DNA of 10,885 nucleotides, taken from assembly GCA_014382645.1 (NCBI GenBank), contig JACNJI010000246.1, positions 1 to 10,885 of the forward strand, written 5' to 3'. The notes below the pieces were generated by a model. The model made no database searches, had not been told where the DNA came from, and was given only the letters and a program-made list of their open reading frames with translations. The position numbers were made by a program, and so were the translations under genes. Position 1 is the first letter of the stretch. Every line of letters begins with the position of its first letter. The DNA is from Verrucomicrobiota bacterium. Lineage in GTDB: Bacteria > Verrucomicrobiota > Verrucomicrobiia > Opitutales > Seribacteraceae. Below are positions 1 to 7,698 of the stretch, one piece after another.

Positions 1-626
1 GTGCCGACGGGTCGAATGCTAATGTTGGCATCGCATCGCAACTGTCCCTTCTCCATGTCGCAGTCGGAAATGCCCGAGTAGACCAAAGAGTTTCTAATAG
101 AGTTCAGGTAGGCAAACACCTCTTCGGGGGAGAATAGGTCGGGCTCGGATACGATTTCCAGTAGAGCGGATCCGGCGCGGTTGTAATCGACCAAGCTGTC
201 GTGTTCGGTATGGGTGAGTTTTCCGACGTCCTCCTCGAGGTGAATTCGGGTAAGCCGGACGCGACGGTGTTTGCCCATGACTGCCGGATTCTCTCCCGGA
301 AGCTCGATCTCGACGTGTCCGTGTTCGCAAATGGGCTGGTCGAACTGAGTTATCTGGTAGTTCTTCGGCATGTCCGGATAAAAGTAGTTCTTTCGATCCC
401 ACTTGCATACCTTTGCGATATCGCATCCGAGCAGTAGCCCGACCCTGATCGACTTCTCGATTGCCTCGAAATTCATGACCGGAAGGGCTCCCGGCAACCC
501 GAGAACCATTGGGTCGGTGAGGGTGTTGGGCGGTTCGCCAAATCCGCGAGGAACTCTCGTGAACATCTTCGAGTTCGTGTCCAATTGAACATGAACTTCC
601 AAACCTATGACAGTTTCGTACTCCAT
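1..626 (-). CDS. gatB: Asp-tRNA(Asn)/Glu-tRNA(Gln) amidotransferase subunit B, N-terminal part
   Basis: GatB binds the misacylated tRNA and activates the Asp or Glu side chain with ATP so that ammonia released by GatA can amidate it. The frame read from the ATG at 626 gives 208 codons and is still open at the window edge, so roughly the C-terminal half (the helical and YqeY-like tail) is missing only because the window ends. Visible landmarks are GLEVHVQL at residues 8-15, [11 protein letters not shown] at 81-91, HLEEDVGK at 129-136 and VDYNRAGS...EIVSEPD at 147-163, all typical of the GatB kinase-like cradle. The start is fixed by alignment of [12 protein letters not shown] with the family N-terminus. 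The gene begins 9 nt after the gatA stop; the gap is G-rich (GGGGCGG) and may act as a weak ribosome site. It is the last visible gene of the gatCAB cluster. Identification is very secure. Confidence 0.96.
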   Translation of the reverse strand, partial: MEYETVIGLEVHVQLDTNSKMFTRVPRGFGEPPNTLTDPMVLGLPGALPVMNFEAIEKSIRVGLLLGCDIAKVCKWDRKNYFYPDMPKNYQITQFDQPICEHGHVEIELPGENPAVMGKHRRVRLTRIHLEEDVGKLTHTEHDSLVDYNRAGSALLEIVSEPDLFSPEEVFAYLNSIRNSLVYSGISDCDMEKGQLRCDANISIRPVG

Positions 627-635
627 AATCCGCCC

Positions 636-2102
636 CTAGAGTTGGGGAACCTTTCGTCCGAAGGAATGGACGGTATCGTAAGCGTTGGCGACGCGAAGCA
701 GATCCGTTTCCTTGAAGGCTTGGCCGATTATGTGAAGACCTACGGGAAGACCTGCTTCCGTAAAGCCGCAAGGCACTGAAAGAGCAGGAAGGCCGGCCAA
801 GTTGGTGGAAATGGTGAACACATCGCTGAGGTACATCGCGATCGGGTCCTCGTTGCGTTCGCCTTGGCGAAAGGCGGGTGTGGGGGAAGTGGGAGTCAGG
901 ATGGCGTCGACTTGCTCGAATGCTTTCTCGAAGTCCCGTCGAATTAGCGTGCGTGCTTTTTGGGCTCGAAGGTAGTAGGCATCGTAGTATCCGCTGCTTA
1001 GGGCGTAGGCACCGAGAATGCATCGGCGCTTCACTTCCTCACCGAATCCTTCGCCACGGCTCTTTGCATAAACGTCGATCGCGTTTTCGGCCCGGTCGCT
1101 GCGATGCGTGTAGCGTATTCCGTCGTAGCGAGCTAGGTTCGAGGAAGCCTCGGCTGTTGCGATTAGGTAGTAGACGGGGATCGATAGATCGGTCATGGGC
1201 AGAGAAATCTCGATGACCTCGTGCCCATCGTCCCGATAGAACTGAATCGCTTCGTCTACTAGTTTTCGGACTTCCTCGTCGATCGCCTCGCCAAAGAATT
1301 CCTTGGGCAACCCTAGCTTCAATGGGCCCGGCTTTTCGGCAAGAGCCCGATGGTAGTCGGGAACCTCTGCAGGGTAACTGGTGGAGTCGAGGGGGTCGTG
1401 CCCGGAAATGGTTTGGAGGAGGAGTGCGGCGTCTTCCACGGTTTGTGAAAAGGGGCCGATTTGATCCAGCGAAGAGGCAAAGGCGGCAAGTCCGTAGCGC
1501 GAGACCATCCCGTAAGTGGGTTTCATCCCGACCACTCCGCAGAGGGCTGCGGGTTGTCGGATCGAGCCGCCCGTGTCGGAACCCAAGGTCAGGGGGGCTT
1601 CGCGCGCTGCCACGGCCGCGGCGCTTCCACCACTGCTGCCACCCGGGACACAGGCGAGGTCCCATGGGTTGTTGGTTGCGCCGTAGGCTGAGTTTTCCGT
1701 GGAGGAGCCCATGGCAAACTCATCCAGATTGAGTCGTCCCCAGACCAGTGCGCCGGCATGCTTAAGTTTTACGATCACGGTGGCGTCGTAGGGGGAGACG
1801 TAATTTTCGAGGATGCGGCTGGCCGCCGTCAACGGCTGCCCCTTAACTGATATGACGTCCTTTACGGCAACCGGTACCCCGTCCAACGGGCCGAGCGATT
1901 CACCTTTCGACCTGCGTTCGTCGGAAGCATGCGCTTGAGCCAAAAAATCTTCGTCGTCGCGATGAAGAAACGCATGCACTTTTTCATCCACTGCTTCCGC
2001 TCGGGCGATAAAGGATCGGGCGATTTCGACGGCCGAGGTTTTGCCTGCCGCAAGCGCTTCGCCGAGCTCGGCGGCAGTCATTTCGTGCAAGGTGTCCGAC
2101 AT
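636..2102 (-). CDS. gatA: Asp-tRNA(Asn)/Glu-tRNA(Gln) amidotransferase subunit A (glutaminase)
   Basis: GatA is the amidase-signature subunit that hydrolyses glutamine (or asparagine) and passes ammonia to GatB. The 488-residue product has the normal full length. The Ser-cisSer-Lys triad is present: Lys81 in VAVKD, Ser156 in PGGSSGGS and Ser180 in DTGGSIRQPA. The spacing matches Lys79/Ser154/Ser178 of the S. aureus enzyme. The MSSTENSAYG-like loop (about residues 131-141) and the glycine/serine-rich signature that follows it are intact, so the enzyme should be active. The ATG at 2102 lies 15 nt after the gatC stop. The sequence before it (CTCACTGCTTGCC) contains no Shine-Dalgarno, so translational coupling to gatC is likely. 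The gene ends 9 nt before gatB. A long open frame in another minus-strand phase overlaps it and is not coding. Confidence 0.98.
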   Translation of the reverse strand: MSDTLHEMTAAELGEALAAGKTSAVEIARSFIARAEAVDEKVHAFLHRDDEDFLAQAHASDERRSKGESLGPLDGVPVAVKDVISVKGQPLTAASRILENYVSPYDATVIVKLKHAGALVWGRLNLDEFAMGSSTENSAYGATNNPWDLACVPGGSSGGSAAAVAAREAPLTLGSDTGGSIRQPAALCGVVGMKPTYGMVSRYGLAAFASSLDQIGPFSQTVEDAALLLQTISGHDPLDSTSYPAEVPDYHRALAEKPGPLKLGLPKEFFGEAIDEEVRKLVDEAIQFYRDDGHEVIEISLPMTDLSIPVYYLIATAEASSNLARYDGIRYTHRSDRAENAIDVYAKSRGEGFGEEVKRRCILGAYALSSGYYDAYYLRAQKARTLIRRDFEKAFEQVDAILTPTSPTPAFRQGERNEDPIAMYLSDVFTISTNLAGLPALSVPCGFTEAGLPVGLHIIGQAFKETDLLRVANAYDTVHSFGRKVPQL

Positions 2103-2117
2103 GGCAAGCAGTGAGGA

Positions 2118-2411
2118 TTATTCCTCGATTACCTTTGGTACCACCACTTGGTCCAGGCGTTGGGCGGGTGCGTTGGCGAGGGCTTCCTCGGCGGAAAACC
2201 CGGGTCGAGCTTCATCTTGGTCCCAGACGTTGTGTCGGGGAAATGCGTGAGCGGTGGGCTCGACACCCTCGACGTCTACTTCGCTGAGCCGGTCGAAGTA
2301 CTTGAGGATATCCCCAAACTGACCACGGAATTTTTCCTTTTCCTCTTCGCTCAGTTCGATCCGCGCGAGGTTGGCTACGTAGCCGATGTCCATTTCTTGT
2401 GATTCGCCCAT
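2118..2411 (-). CDS. gatC: Asp-tRNA(Asn)/Glu-tRNA(Gln) amidotransferase subunit C
   Basis: GatC is the small non-catalytic subunit that wraps around GatA and stabilises the GatA-GatB complex. The 97-residue length is typical. The N-terminal helix reads YVANLARIELSEEE, followed by the helix containing FGDILKYFDRL and the segment VEGVEPTAHAF near residue 50, the conserved proline-bearing region of the family. The charged C-terminal part (QRLDQVVVPKVIEE) is the usual GatC ending. The start could be the ATG at 2411 or the internal ATG six codons later (MDIGYV), which matches the usual family start more closely; neither has a clear Shine-Dalgarno. The gene lies 21 nt after pheT and 15 nt before gatA, consistent with one transcript joining phenylalanyl-tRNA synthetase to the amidotransferase. 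Confidence 0.94.
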   Translation of the reverse strand: MGESQEMDIGYVANLARIELSEEEKEKFRGQFGDILKYFDRLSEVDVEGVEPTAHAFPRHNVWDQDEARPGFSAEEALANAPAQRLDQVVVPKVIEE

Positions 2412-2432
2412 GGTGATGTCGTTTAAAGGAAT

Positions 2433-4868
2433 TTAGGAGCGTAGGGCGTAATCGGTGGTTTCGGCGAGTATTCGTTGGGTTTCGTCAAAGGCGGCGTTCA
2501 CGTCTTTGTCTTCGAGTGTGCGTTCGTCGGACCGGAAGCGGATGGCGCAGGCCACGCTTTTCTTCCCTTCCCCCAGTCCTGTTCCCTCGAATACGTCGAA
2601 AATGGTCACGGGATCGACGACAAACTTCTTGTCCGCAGCTTGCACGGCCGCCGTCTCCACGGCTAGGCGAACGTCTTCGGCGGGGACATTCTCGTCCACG
2701 ACGAGGGCGAGGTCCTTGAGGGCGGGAGGAAAAGAGCCAAAGGACCGGAACTTCACGGGTTTCACCTTTTGACGGAGCATCACGGGATCCACCAGCAACT
2801 CGCAGGCAAGGACGGGCCCATTCACACCTTTGTCCCGCGACAAGGAAAGTTTGCAGAACCCGACGGTTAGCTCGACCCGGTTTTGGTGCACGTCGCCGGC
2901 GGAGGCGACATGACCTTGCTGCCATGCCGAGGAGCCTTCAAGTGATCGGAGTCCACCTTTCGGCATGATGATTCCCGTTGCCGCGAGAAGGCGATTGGCA
3001 ATGAGCTTGGCCTCGTGGAAATCGGGGGCAAGCTCGGTATCCCATTCTCGAGCAATGGGTTTCGTCAATATGGCGAACGCTACGCTTTGCAGTTCGGTCG
3101 TGCCTTTTGGGCCCGGTCGAAGGACGCGACCCGACTCGAACACTCGACGCAGGTCATTGTGGTTGCGCTGGTTGTGGGCGAGCGTTTCCAATAGGCCCGG
3201 CAGCAGGGAAGATCGAAGGTGCGTGTGTTCGGCGGTTAGTGGATTGGCGAGGGTCAGGGCATCGACGGTGGCTTGGTCGGCCCATGCCTCGATTTCCTTT
3301 CCGTCCCGCAAACTGTAATGGCAACATTCGCGGAAGCCTAGCCCGACTAGAGCATCGACCGCTTTTTCGGAAAAGGTGAATTGGGCGGCGTCGTGGCGAG
3401 AAACGGCTTCGCACACTACTCTTGCTTCGGGAATCTCGGTTGTTCCGTGAATGCGGACGAATTCCTCGACCAGATCGATCGGTCGATCCACCTCGGCGCG
3501 AAAACTAGGTACCAAGACTTTCCACCGTTCACCCTTTTCGATGGTGAACCCGAGTCGGCTCCACGCATTCGCTAGTTGTTCGTTGGTCACTTCGTAGCCA
3601 CAGGTTGAACGAACAAAATCCGGTGCGATTTCTATTGTACGGTCTCCCCGTGGAGGATCCCCCACCTTGATTTCTTCTGGGACGAGTTCGCCGCCAGCAG
3701 TCTCGAGAATTAGGTCGATGGCTCGCCGAGCCGAATAACGCGTCAGCTGAGGATCAACGTCGCGGACGAAGCGATAGGAGCTATCCGTGCTCAAGTTGAG
3801 TTTTCTAGCCGTAGCCCGAATGTTTCCGGGAGAGAACCATGCGGCTTCCAGCACGATATCGGTGGTGTTTTCGTCCACTCCGGCATCCAGGCTGCCCATA
3901 ACTCCGGCGACGACCAATGGCTTTTCCGCGTCCGCGATCACCATCATCGACTCGTCGAGCTTGCGGTCGACCTCGTCCAAGGTCTTGATTGCTTCTCCCT
4001 CCGTTGCGTTGCGTACCCGAATTTCGTTGCCGCAGATTTTCTTGGCGTCGAAAGCGTGCAGCGGGTTTCCCGTTTCCATGAGAACGTAGTTGGTGACGTC
4101 CACCACGTTGTTGATGGGGCGAAGGCCGACGGCTTCGAGGCGCCGTTTCATCCATTCCGGGCTCGGCCCGATCTTCAAGCCCTTGATGGTCCAAGCGAGA
4201 TACAATTTACAATTTTCGGACTCGATGGAAACCTTCCTCAGCAGGTTGTCGGTCGATGGCTCGGAGACGGTCTGAGCATCCGATTTGAGCTCGGGGAATT
4301 GAATTTTACGACTATAGTGTGCAGCCAATTCTCGGGCCACGCCGAGGTGGCTCAGGCAGTCACCCCGGTTCGCGGTGAGCTCTAGGTCAAAGGTAACATC
4401 GGTGTCGGCGAACGCCTCCTTGATGGGTAGGCCCACTTCGGGACGATGGGCAAGAATGAGAAGTCCGTCGTGATCTTCGCCTAGGTTCAATTCTTTTGCG
4501 CTGCACATCATGCCCTCGGAGGTAACCCCCCGGAGCTTTGACTTCTTGATTTTGAAGCCACCGGGCAGTTTCGCTCCAGGAAGAGCCACCAGTACGCGAT
4601 CCCCCGGTTGAAAGTTTGATGCGCCGCATACGATGTTGGCTTCGGGCTGCCCTTCCCCGACGTTTACCGTGCAAACGCTCAGGCGATCGGCCTCAGGATG
4701 TCGATTGCGAGTCAGCACTTCGCCCACGACCACCTTGTCCATGTCGGCTGGTCCGCCGCCCTCAACGCCTTCGACTTCCATGCCGAGCATGGGGAATACG
4801 TCCACGAGCTCTTCCGTCGAGGCATCCACTTCGACGTAATCCTTGAGCCATTCTATGCTGACTTTCAT
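2433..4868 (-). CDS. pheT: Phenylalanyl-tRNA synthetase beta subunit
   Basis: PheT is the beta subunit of the (alpha-beta)2 phenylalanyl-tRNA synthetase. It carries the editing site for Tyr-tRNA(Phe) and contacts the tRNA. The 811-residue length is near the bacterial norm. Domains in order: an N-terminal segment starting MKVSIEWLKDYV; the EMAP/tRNA-binding OB fold at about 40-150 (HPEADRLSVCTVNVG, then VTSEGMMCSAKEL); the B3/B4 editing region at about 210-390 (NNVVDVTNYVLMETGNPLHA); the B5 domain at about 410-480 (RSTCGYEVTNEQLANAWSRL); the synthetase-like core; and an FDX-ACB anticodon-binding domain over roughly the last 95 residues (FRSFGSFPPALKDLALVVD to the C-terminus). The ATG at 4868 is only 6 nt after the pheS stop, which implies coupled translation and equal subunit supply. 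gatC follows 21 nt downstream. Identification is unambiguous. Confidence 0.98.
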   Translation of the reverse strand: MKVSIEWLKDYVEVDASTEELVDVFPMLGMEVEGVEGGGPADMDKVVVGEVLTRNRHPEADRLSVCTVNVGEGQPEANIVCGASNFQPGDRVLVALPGAKLPGGFKIKKSKLRGVTSEGMMCSAKELNLGEDHDGLLILAHRPEVGLPIKEAFADTDVTFDLELTANRGDCLSHLGVARELAAHYSRKIQFPELKSDAQTVSEPSTDNLLRKVSIESENCKLYLAWTIKGLKIGPSPEWMKRRLEAVGLRPINNVVDVTNYVLMETGNPLHAFDAKKICGNEIRVRNATEGEAIKTLDEVDRKLDESMMVIADAEKPLVVAGVMGSLDAGVDENTTDIVLEAAWFSPGNIRATARKLNLSTDSSYRFVRDVDPQLTRYSARRAIDLILETAGGELVPEEIKVGDPPRGDRTIEIAPDFVRSTCGYEVTNEQLANAWSRLGFTIEKGERWKVLVPSFRAEVDRPIDLVEEFVRIHGTTEIPEARVVCEAVSRHDAAQFTFSEKAVDALVGLGFRECCHYSLRDGKEIEAWADQATVDALTLANPLTAEHTHLRSSLLPGLLETLAHNQRNHNDLRRVFESGRVLRPGPKGTTELQSVAFAILTKPIAREWDTELAPDFHEAKLIANRLLAATGIIMPKGGLRSLEGSSAWQQGHVASAGDVHQNRVELTVGFCKLSLSRDKGVNGPVLACELLVDPVMLRQKVKPVKFRSFGSFPPALKDLALVVDENVPAEDVRLAVETAAVQAADKKFVVDPVTIFDVFEGTGLGEGKKSVACAIRFRSDERTLEDKDVNAAFDETQRILAETTDYALRS

Positions 4869-4874
4869 TGTCTT

Positions 4875-5912
4875 CTAGAACTGCGAAAGGAACCGAAGGT
4901 CGTTTTGGTAGAAGTGGCGAATGTCGTCTATGCCGTGCAGCATCATGGCGACACGCTCGATGCCGAGGCCAAACGCGAATCCGCTCCACTCCTCGGGATC
5001 GATGCCGACGTTGTCGAACACCTTGGGGTCGACCATGCCGCAGCCCATGATCTCGATCCATTTGTTGCTTAGGCGACCGAGGTTGCTGGAAAATAAGTCG
5101 ACTTCGAAACTGGGTTCGGTGAAAGGAAAGAAACTGGGTCGCAAGCGAGTCTTCACCTCCTTGCCGAACAGTTCCCTGAGCAGGTGGTCCAGTACGGCCT
5201 TGAGGTCGCGGATGGTAACCTTTGTGTCGACGTAGAGACCTTCGACTTGGTGAAAGTTGGCGCTGTGGGTGGCATCTACGGTATCGCGGCGAAAGCAGCG
5301 GCCTGGCGCAATAACTCTTATGGGAGGCTTTTCCTTGAGCATGGTCCGGATTTGCACGGAGGAGGTGTGCGTTCGGAGCACATAGGCTTCGTCGCTCTTT
5401 TTCGAGACGTTGCCGAAACGGGAAGCCTTGGGGAAATAGAGCGTGTCTTGCTCGTCCCTGGCCGGATGGTCTTCGGGCGTGTTGAGGGCATCGAAGCAGA
5501 ACCACTCGGTTTCTACCTCGGTGGCTTCAGCCACGGTAAATCCTATTTGGCGAAAGATCGAAGTTATGCGCCGCTTTACTTGAGTGAGCGGGTGTAAGCC
5601 ACCGACATAGTTTCCCGAAGGGGGCAAGGATACGTCCGCGGTCTTTCCCAAAGCGGCGGCGTCCTCGGCATTATCCAGAATTGATGCAGTTTGGGCCAAG
5701 AGATTCTCGATCTGTTTCTTGGTCTTGTTTACGGCTTGCCCGAAAGCGGGACGTTCTTCCTTAGCTACGGATGCAATTCCCTTCATCAGGGCCGTTAGTT
5801 TTCCATTCCCGCCGAGGATGATAGCCTTGACTTGGTCCAGTTGAAACCTTGCTTCAACTGCAGCCAAAGCGGATTCCGTTTCCGCTAAAATGGCTTGGAG
5901 TTGTTCCTCCAC
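4875..5912 (-). CDS. pheS: Phenylalanyl-tRNA synthetase alpha subunit
   Basis: PheS is the catalytic class II subunit that makes Phe-AMP and charges tRNA(Phe). The 345-residue protein has an N-terminal coiled coil (about 1-90, including LGGNGKLTALMKG and AVNKTKKQIE), then the catalytic core. Motif 2 is at about 207-225 (FRRDTVDATHSANFHQVEG), the substrate-pocket strand FPFTEPSFEVD is near 262, and motif 3 is at 311-324 (GFAFGLGIERVAMM). All expected residues are present. The start at 5912 is GTG; no ATG lies near the expected N-terminus, and MEEQL aligns with family starts. The preceding 23 nt after rplT contain no clear Shine-Dalgarno. I saw no pheM-type leader peptide or attenuator in the short gap, so control is probably shared with rpmI-rplT upstream. 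Confidence 0.97.
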   Translation of the reverse strand: MEEQLQAILAETESALAAVEARFQLDQVKAIILGGNGKLTALMKGIASVAKEERPAFGQAVNKTKKQIENLLAQTASILDNAEDAAALGKTADVSLPPSGNYVGGLHPLTQVKRRITSIFRQIGFTVAEATEVETEWFCFDALNTPEDHPARDEQDTLYFPKASRFGNVSKKSDEAYVLRTHTSSVQIRTMLKEKPPIRVIAPGRCFRRDTVDATHSANFHQVEGLYVDTKVTIRDLKAVLDHLLRELFGKEVKTRLRPSFFPFTEPSFEVDLFSSNLGRLSNKWIEIMGCGMVDPKVFDNVGIDPEEWSGFAFGLGIERVAMMLHGIDDIRHFYQNDLRFLSQF

Positions 5913-5935
5913 GCCGAGAGAGGAGACCTAGTCGC

Positions 5936-6295
5936 CTAGGCTTCCAAGGCAGCTTTGGCCTTCACCACCAATTCCTTGAACGCATCAGGGTCATGGATGG
6001 CGAGTTCCGAAAGCACCTTGCGGTTGAGGAGTATGCCGAGCTGTGTCAAGCCGTCGATGAATTGACCGTAGCGCAAGCCTTCGGCTCGGCAGGCGGCGTT
6101 GATGCGAATAATCCAAAGTGTACGGAATTCCGACTTCTTTTTCTTGCGGTCGCGATAGGCGTATCTTTCAGCGTGTTCCACTGCATCCTTCGCATAGCGA
6201 TAGAGGCGGGATTTGTTGCCGAAGTAACCCTTGGCTTTCTTTAAAACCTTTTTGCGGCGTTTACGGGTGGCGGGGACGTTGCGTGCTCTTGGCAT
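5936..6295 (-). CDS. rplT: 50S ribosomal protein L20
   Basis: L20 is a primary 23S rRNA-binding protein needed early in 50S assembly, and in several bacteria it represses its own operon. The product is 119 residues, the normal length. It has the basic extended N-terminus (MPRARNVPATRKRRKKVLKK, then AKGYFGNKSRLYR) and the globular C-terminal half (FRTLWIIRINAACRAEGL, GLTQLGILLNRKVLSELA). The ATG at 6295 is fixed by the conserved MPRAR start. The 45 nt between rpmI and rplT hold no GGAGG-like site (the final stretch is CAAGACTAACAAACC). The gene lies between rpmI and pheS, which is a common bacterial order. Identification is certain. Confidence 0.98.
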   Translation of the reverse strand: MPRARNVPATRKRRKKVLKKAKGYFGNKSRLYRYAKDAVEHAERYAYRDRKKKKSEFRTLWIIRINAACRAEGLRYGQFIDGLTQLGILLNRKVLSELAIHDPDAFKELVVKAKAALEA

Positions 6296-6340
6296 GGTTT
6301 GTTAGTCTTGAAAGGCTTAAATGGATAAAAACGGTTGTAC

Positions 6341-6526
6341 TTAACCGAGCGCCTCGATCACGCGGCGAGCCATCCCCTTCGCAAGGGATTGATCTTGGCG
6401 ACCCGCCCGCATTTGCTTGACCGTGCGTTTGCGGCGCAAGTGACGTTGGCCGGGCTTACGGTGCGTTACTTTTCCGGTTCCGGTTACTTTGAAGCGTTTG
6501 GCTATGCCTTTGTGTGTCTTTCTCAT
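6341..6526 (-). CDS. rpmI: 50S ribosomal protein L35
   Basis: L35 is a small basic protein of the large ribosomal subunit. I place the start at the ATG at 6526, giving 61 residues beginning MRKTHKGIAKRFKVTGTGKV and continuing through RHLRRKRTVKQMRA, which matches the family core. The frame is open upstream to 6610, but the extra 28 residues (hydrophobic, LLFFFSFAL) are unlike any L35 and come from translating the U-rich leader, so the longer start is rejected. No Shine-Dalgarno precedes 6526 (TAATTCACTGTAATCAG). rplT follows 45 nt downstream. infC, which often precedes rpmI, is not here; a small membrane-protein gene occupies that position. Confidence 0.95.
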   Translation of the reverse strand: MRKTHKGIAKRFKVTGTGKVTHRKPGQRHLRRKRTVKQMRAGRQDQSLAKGMARRVIEALG

Positions 6527-6606
6527 CTGATTACAGTGAATTAGAGCAAAAGAAAAAAAAAACAACAGATTTTTCACCCAACGGCAAGCCAAATGCCTTA
6601 TTTTGT
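6527..6606 (-). promoter_or_regulatory. U-rich leader of the rpmI-rplT-pheST transcript
   Basis: The 80 nt between the small membrane-protein gene and rpmI contain an uninterrupted A10 at 6553-6562 on the plus strand, which is U10 in the transcript, within a pyrimidine-rich stretch and with no Shine-Dalgarno after it. A short 4-bp stem (6584-6587 with 6595-6598) lies about 20 nt upstream of the U-run. It is too weak and too far away for a classical intrinsic terminator. A U-rich leader of this kind can act as a ribosomal protein S1 binding and translation-enhancing site; that role is inference. An L20 autoregulatory structure would also be expected near here, but I cannot fold one convincingly by eye. 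Confidence 0.35.
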
Positions 6607-6873
6607 TCAATCGTAAATAAGTAATCCGTGATAACTTTCGTAGGCGAACCAGGAGGCAAATACAAAAATGGCCAAGACAAAGAAAATCTTTGAGCAGCCT
6701 TTGAGTAGCCAGTGGGAGCTTTGGGTGTTGCCGGAGTTGTCGTCGCCAAAATCATGGAAGTAGTGGATCAAATCCCGATCTTTGGAACGCGAGTCGATTT
6801 TCCTGTAGATCGGGTTGGACACAGGGCGAGTTCTCCGATAACGCCACTGAAAAAATTTGTGAAGCATGATCAA
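6607..6873 (-). CDS. Small single-helix membrane protein, unknown function
   Basis: This is a hypothetical protein I do not recognise. From TTG at 6873 it has 88 residues, and from ATG at 6867 it has 86; neither start has a strong ribosome site. The first 30 residues are basic and aromatic (KFFQWRYRRTRP), residues 31-55 are polar and acidic (HYFHDFGDDNSGNT), and about 62-79 form one probable transmembrane helix (IFFVLAIFVFASWF) followed by a short tail. With positive charge before the helix, either orientation is possible. It begins 30-36 nt after the surE stop, on the same strand, and ends 80 nt before rpmI, so it may be read with surE. Alternative frames here are shorter and show no family features. 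The gene is likely real because it fills the gap cleanly, but no homology supports it. Confidence 0.5.
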   Translation of the reverse strand: MIMLHKFFQWRYRRTRPVSNPIYRKIDSRSKDRDLIHYFHDFGDDNSGNTQSSHWLLKGCSKIFFVLAIFVFASWFAYESYHGLLIYD

Positions 6874-6903
6874 GAAAAGGAAATAATGAGATCCTTCTTT
6901 CTC

Positions 6904-7698
6904 TCAAGGTAATTGTTTCGTCCGAATCCCGGAAAAGTTCAAGCGGGCGGCGCTTGCTTGCGAGTTTCGCAGGGCGGCTAAATCCGAACCTTCGGTCGGA
7001 GTGGTGATGTCCAGCCATTCCGTTCTGTAGACAAGACCGAAGCCGTTGCCATCCACCATGGGCTGGAAAAGACTGCCCAGTCGCAGGTTGTCGGGAAAGG
7101 CATCTACGAGTTCCGTTTGGCCTGATGTGTTGTCGGGGAAATTCAGGTTGTGGACCACCAATTCGCTTTCCGCAGGCTTTTCGCAAAGGGAGAGGGCGTG
7201 CATCGCACTTCGTCTGGCACTTTCTCGCAGCGATTCTAGGAGTCCCCCGGAAACCTGGCCCTTGCTTTCGCGTATCTGGTCGAACTCTTCAACGGGCAAG
7301 GCCATGCTCGAAGCAACGGATCGAATCCCGTGCAAGGCTCCCTCCAGTGCAGCTCCTACCGTGCCCGAGGATAGAACCATCGGAAGGGTTACGTTGTAGC
7401 CCAAGTTTATACCTGAAATCACGACGTCTGGTTCGCGAGGCATAAGGTGTCCTAGAGCGAAGTTTACGCAATCTGCGGGCGTGCCATTTAGCTTGAAGGC
7501 GGATCCGGGGAACCCCTCGACTGCTTCGGGTACAAGCCGCCGATGCCGACTTATCGCATGGCCGATCCAGCTCTGTTCCTCTGCGGGAGCACAGACGACT
7601 ATCTCGAACAGTTCCTCTGCGGCTTTCGTCAGTTCACGAAGGAACACCGAGTCGAAACCATCGTCGTTGGAGATGAGTGCAAGTGGTCGCTCGCTCAC
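6904..7698 (-). CDS. surE: 5'/3'-nucleotidase SurE
   Basis: SurE is a metal-dependent phosphatase acting on nucleoside 5'- and 3'-monophosphates and is linked to stationary-phase survival. The 264-residue protein carries the family metal site: ISNDDGF with Asp12 and Asp13, Ser43 in EEQSWIGHA, and Asn98 in SGINLGYNV. It also has LNGTPADCV at 70-78 and SSGTVGAALEGALHG at about 109-123, both hallmarks of SurE. The length is typical. The start at 7698 is GTG, supported by the short run MSERPLALISNDDGF into the first motif. Only a weak AGG lies about 9 nt upstream. The 158-nt leader contains a stem-loop whose 3' arm could also pair with codons 3-5 (see the leader entry). The gene lies downstream of the pnp fragment and 30-36 nt upstream of the small membrane-protein gene. 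Confidence 0.95.
   Translation of the reverse strand: MSERPLALISNDDGFDSVFLRELTKAAEELFEIVVCAPAEEQSWIGHAISRHRRLVPEAVEGFPGSAFKLNGTPADCVNFALGHLMPREPDVVISGINLGYNVTLPMVLSSGTVGAALEGALHGIRSVASSMALPVEEFDQIRESKGQVSGGLLESLRESARRSAMHALSLCEKPAESELVVHNLNFPDNTSGQTELVDAFPDNLRLGSLFQPMVDGNGFGLVYRTEWLDITTPTEGSDLAALRNSQASAARLNFSGIRTKQLP

Noticed and set aside
94..1023. A 309-codon open frame on the minus strand overlapping gatB and gatA
   Set aside because: It runs out of phase through two well-identified genes, is rich in Arg/Ser/Pro as shadow frames are, and shows no domain.
4762..5505. A 247-codon minus-strand frame across pheS and pheT
   Set aside because: It is a phase-shifted shadow of both subunits with no family motif.
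6553..6598. Intrinsic terminator before rpmI
   Set aside because: The only stem is 4 bp and about 20 nt from the U-run.
6527..6610. N-terminal extension of L35 by 28 residues
   Set aside because: The extension translates the U-rich leader, and the L35 family start matches the ATG at 6526.
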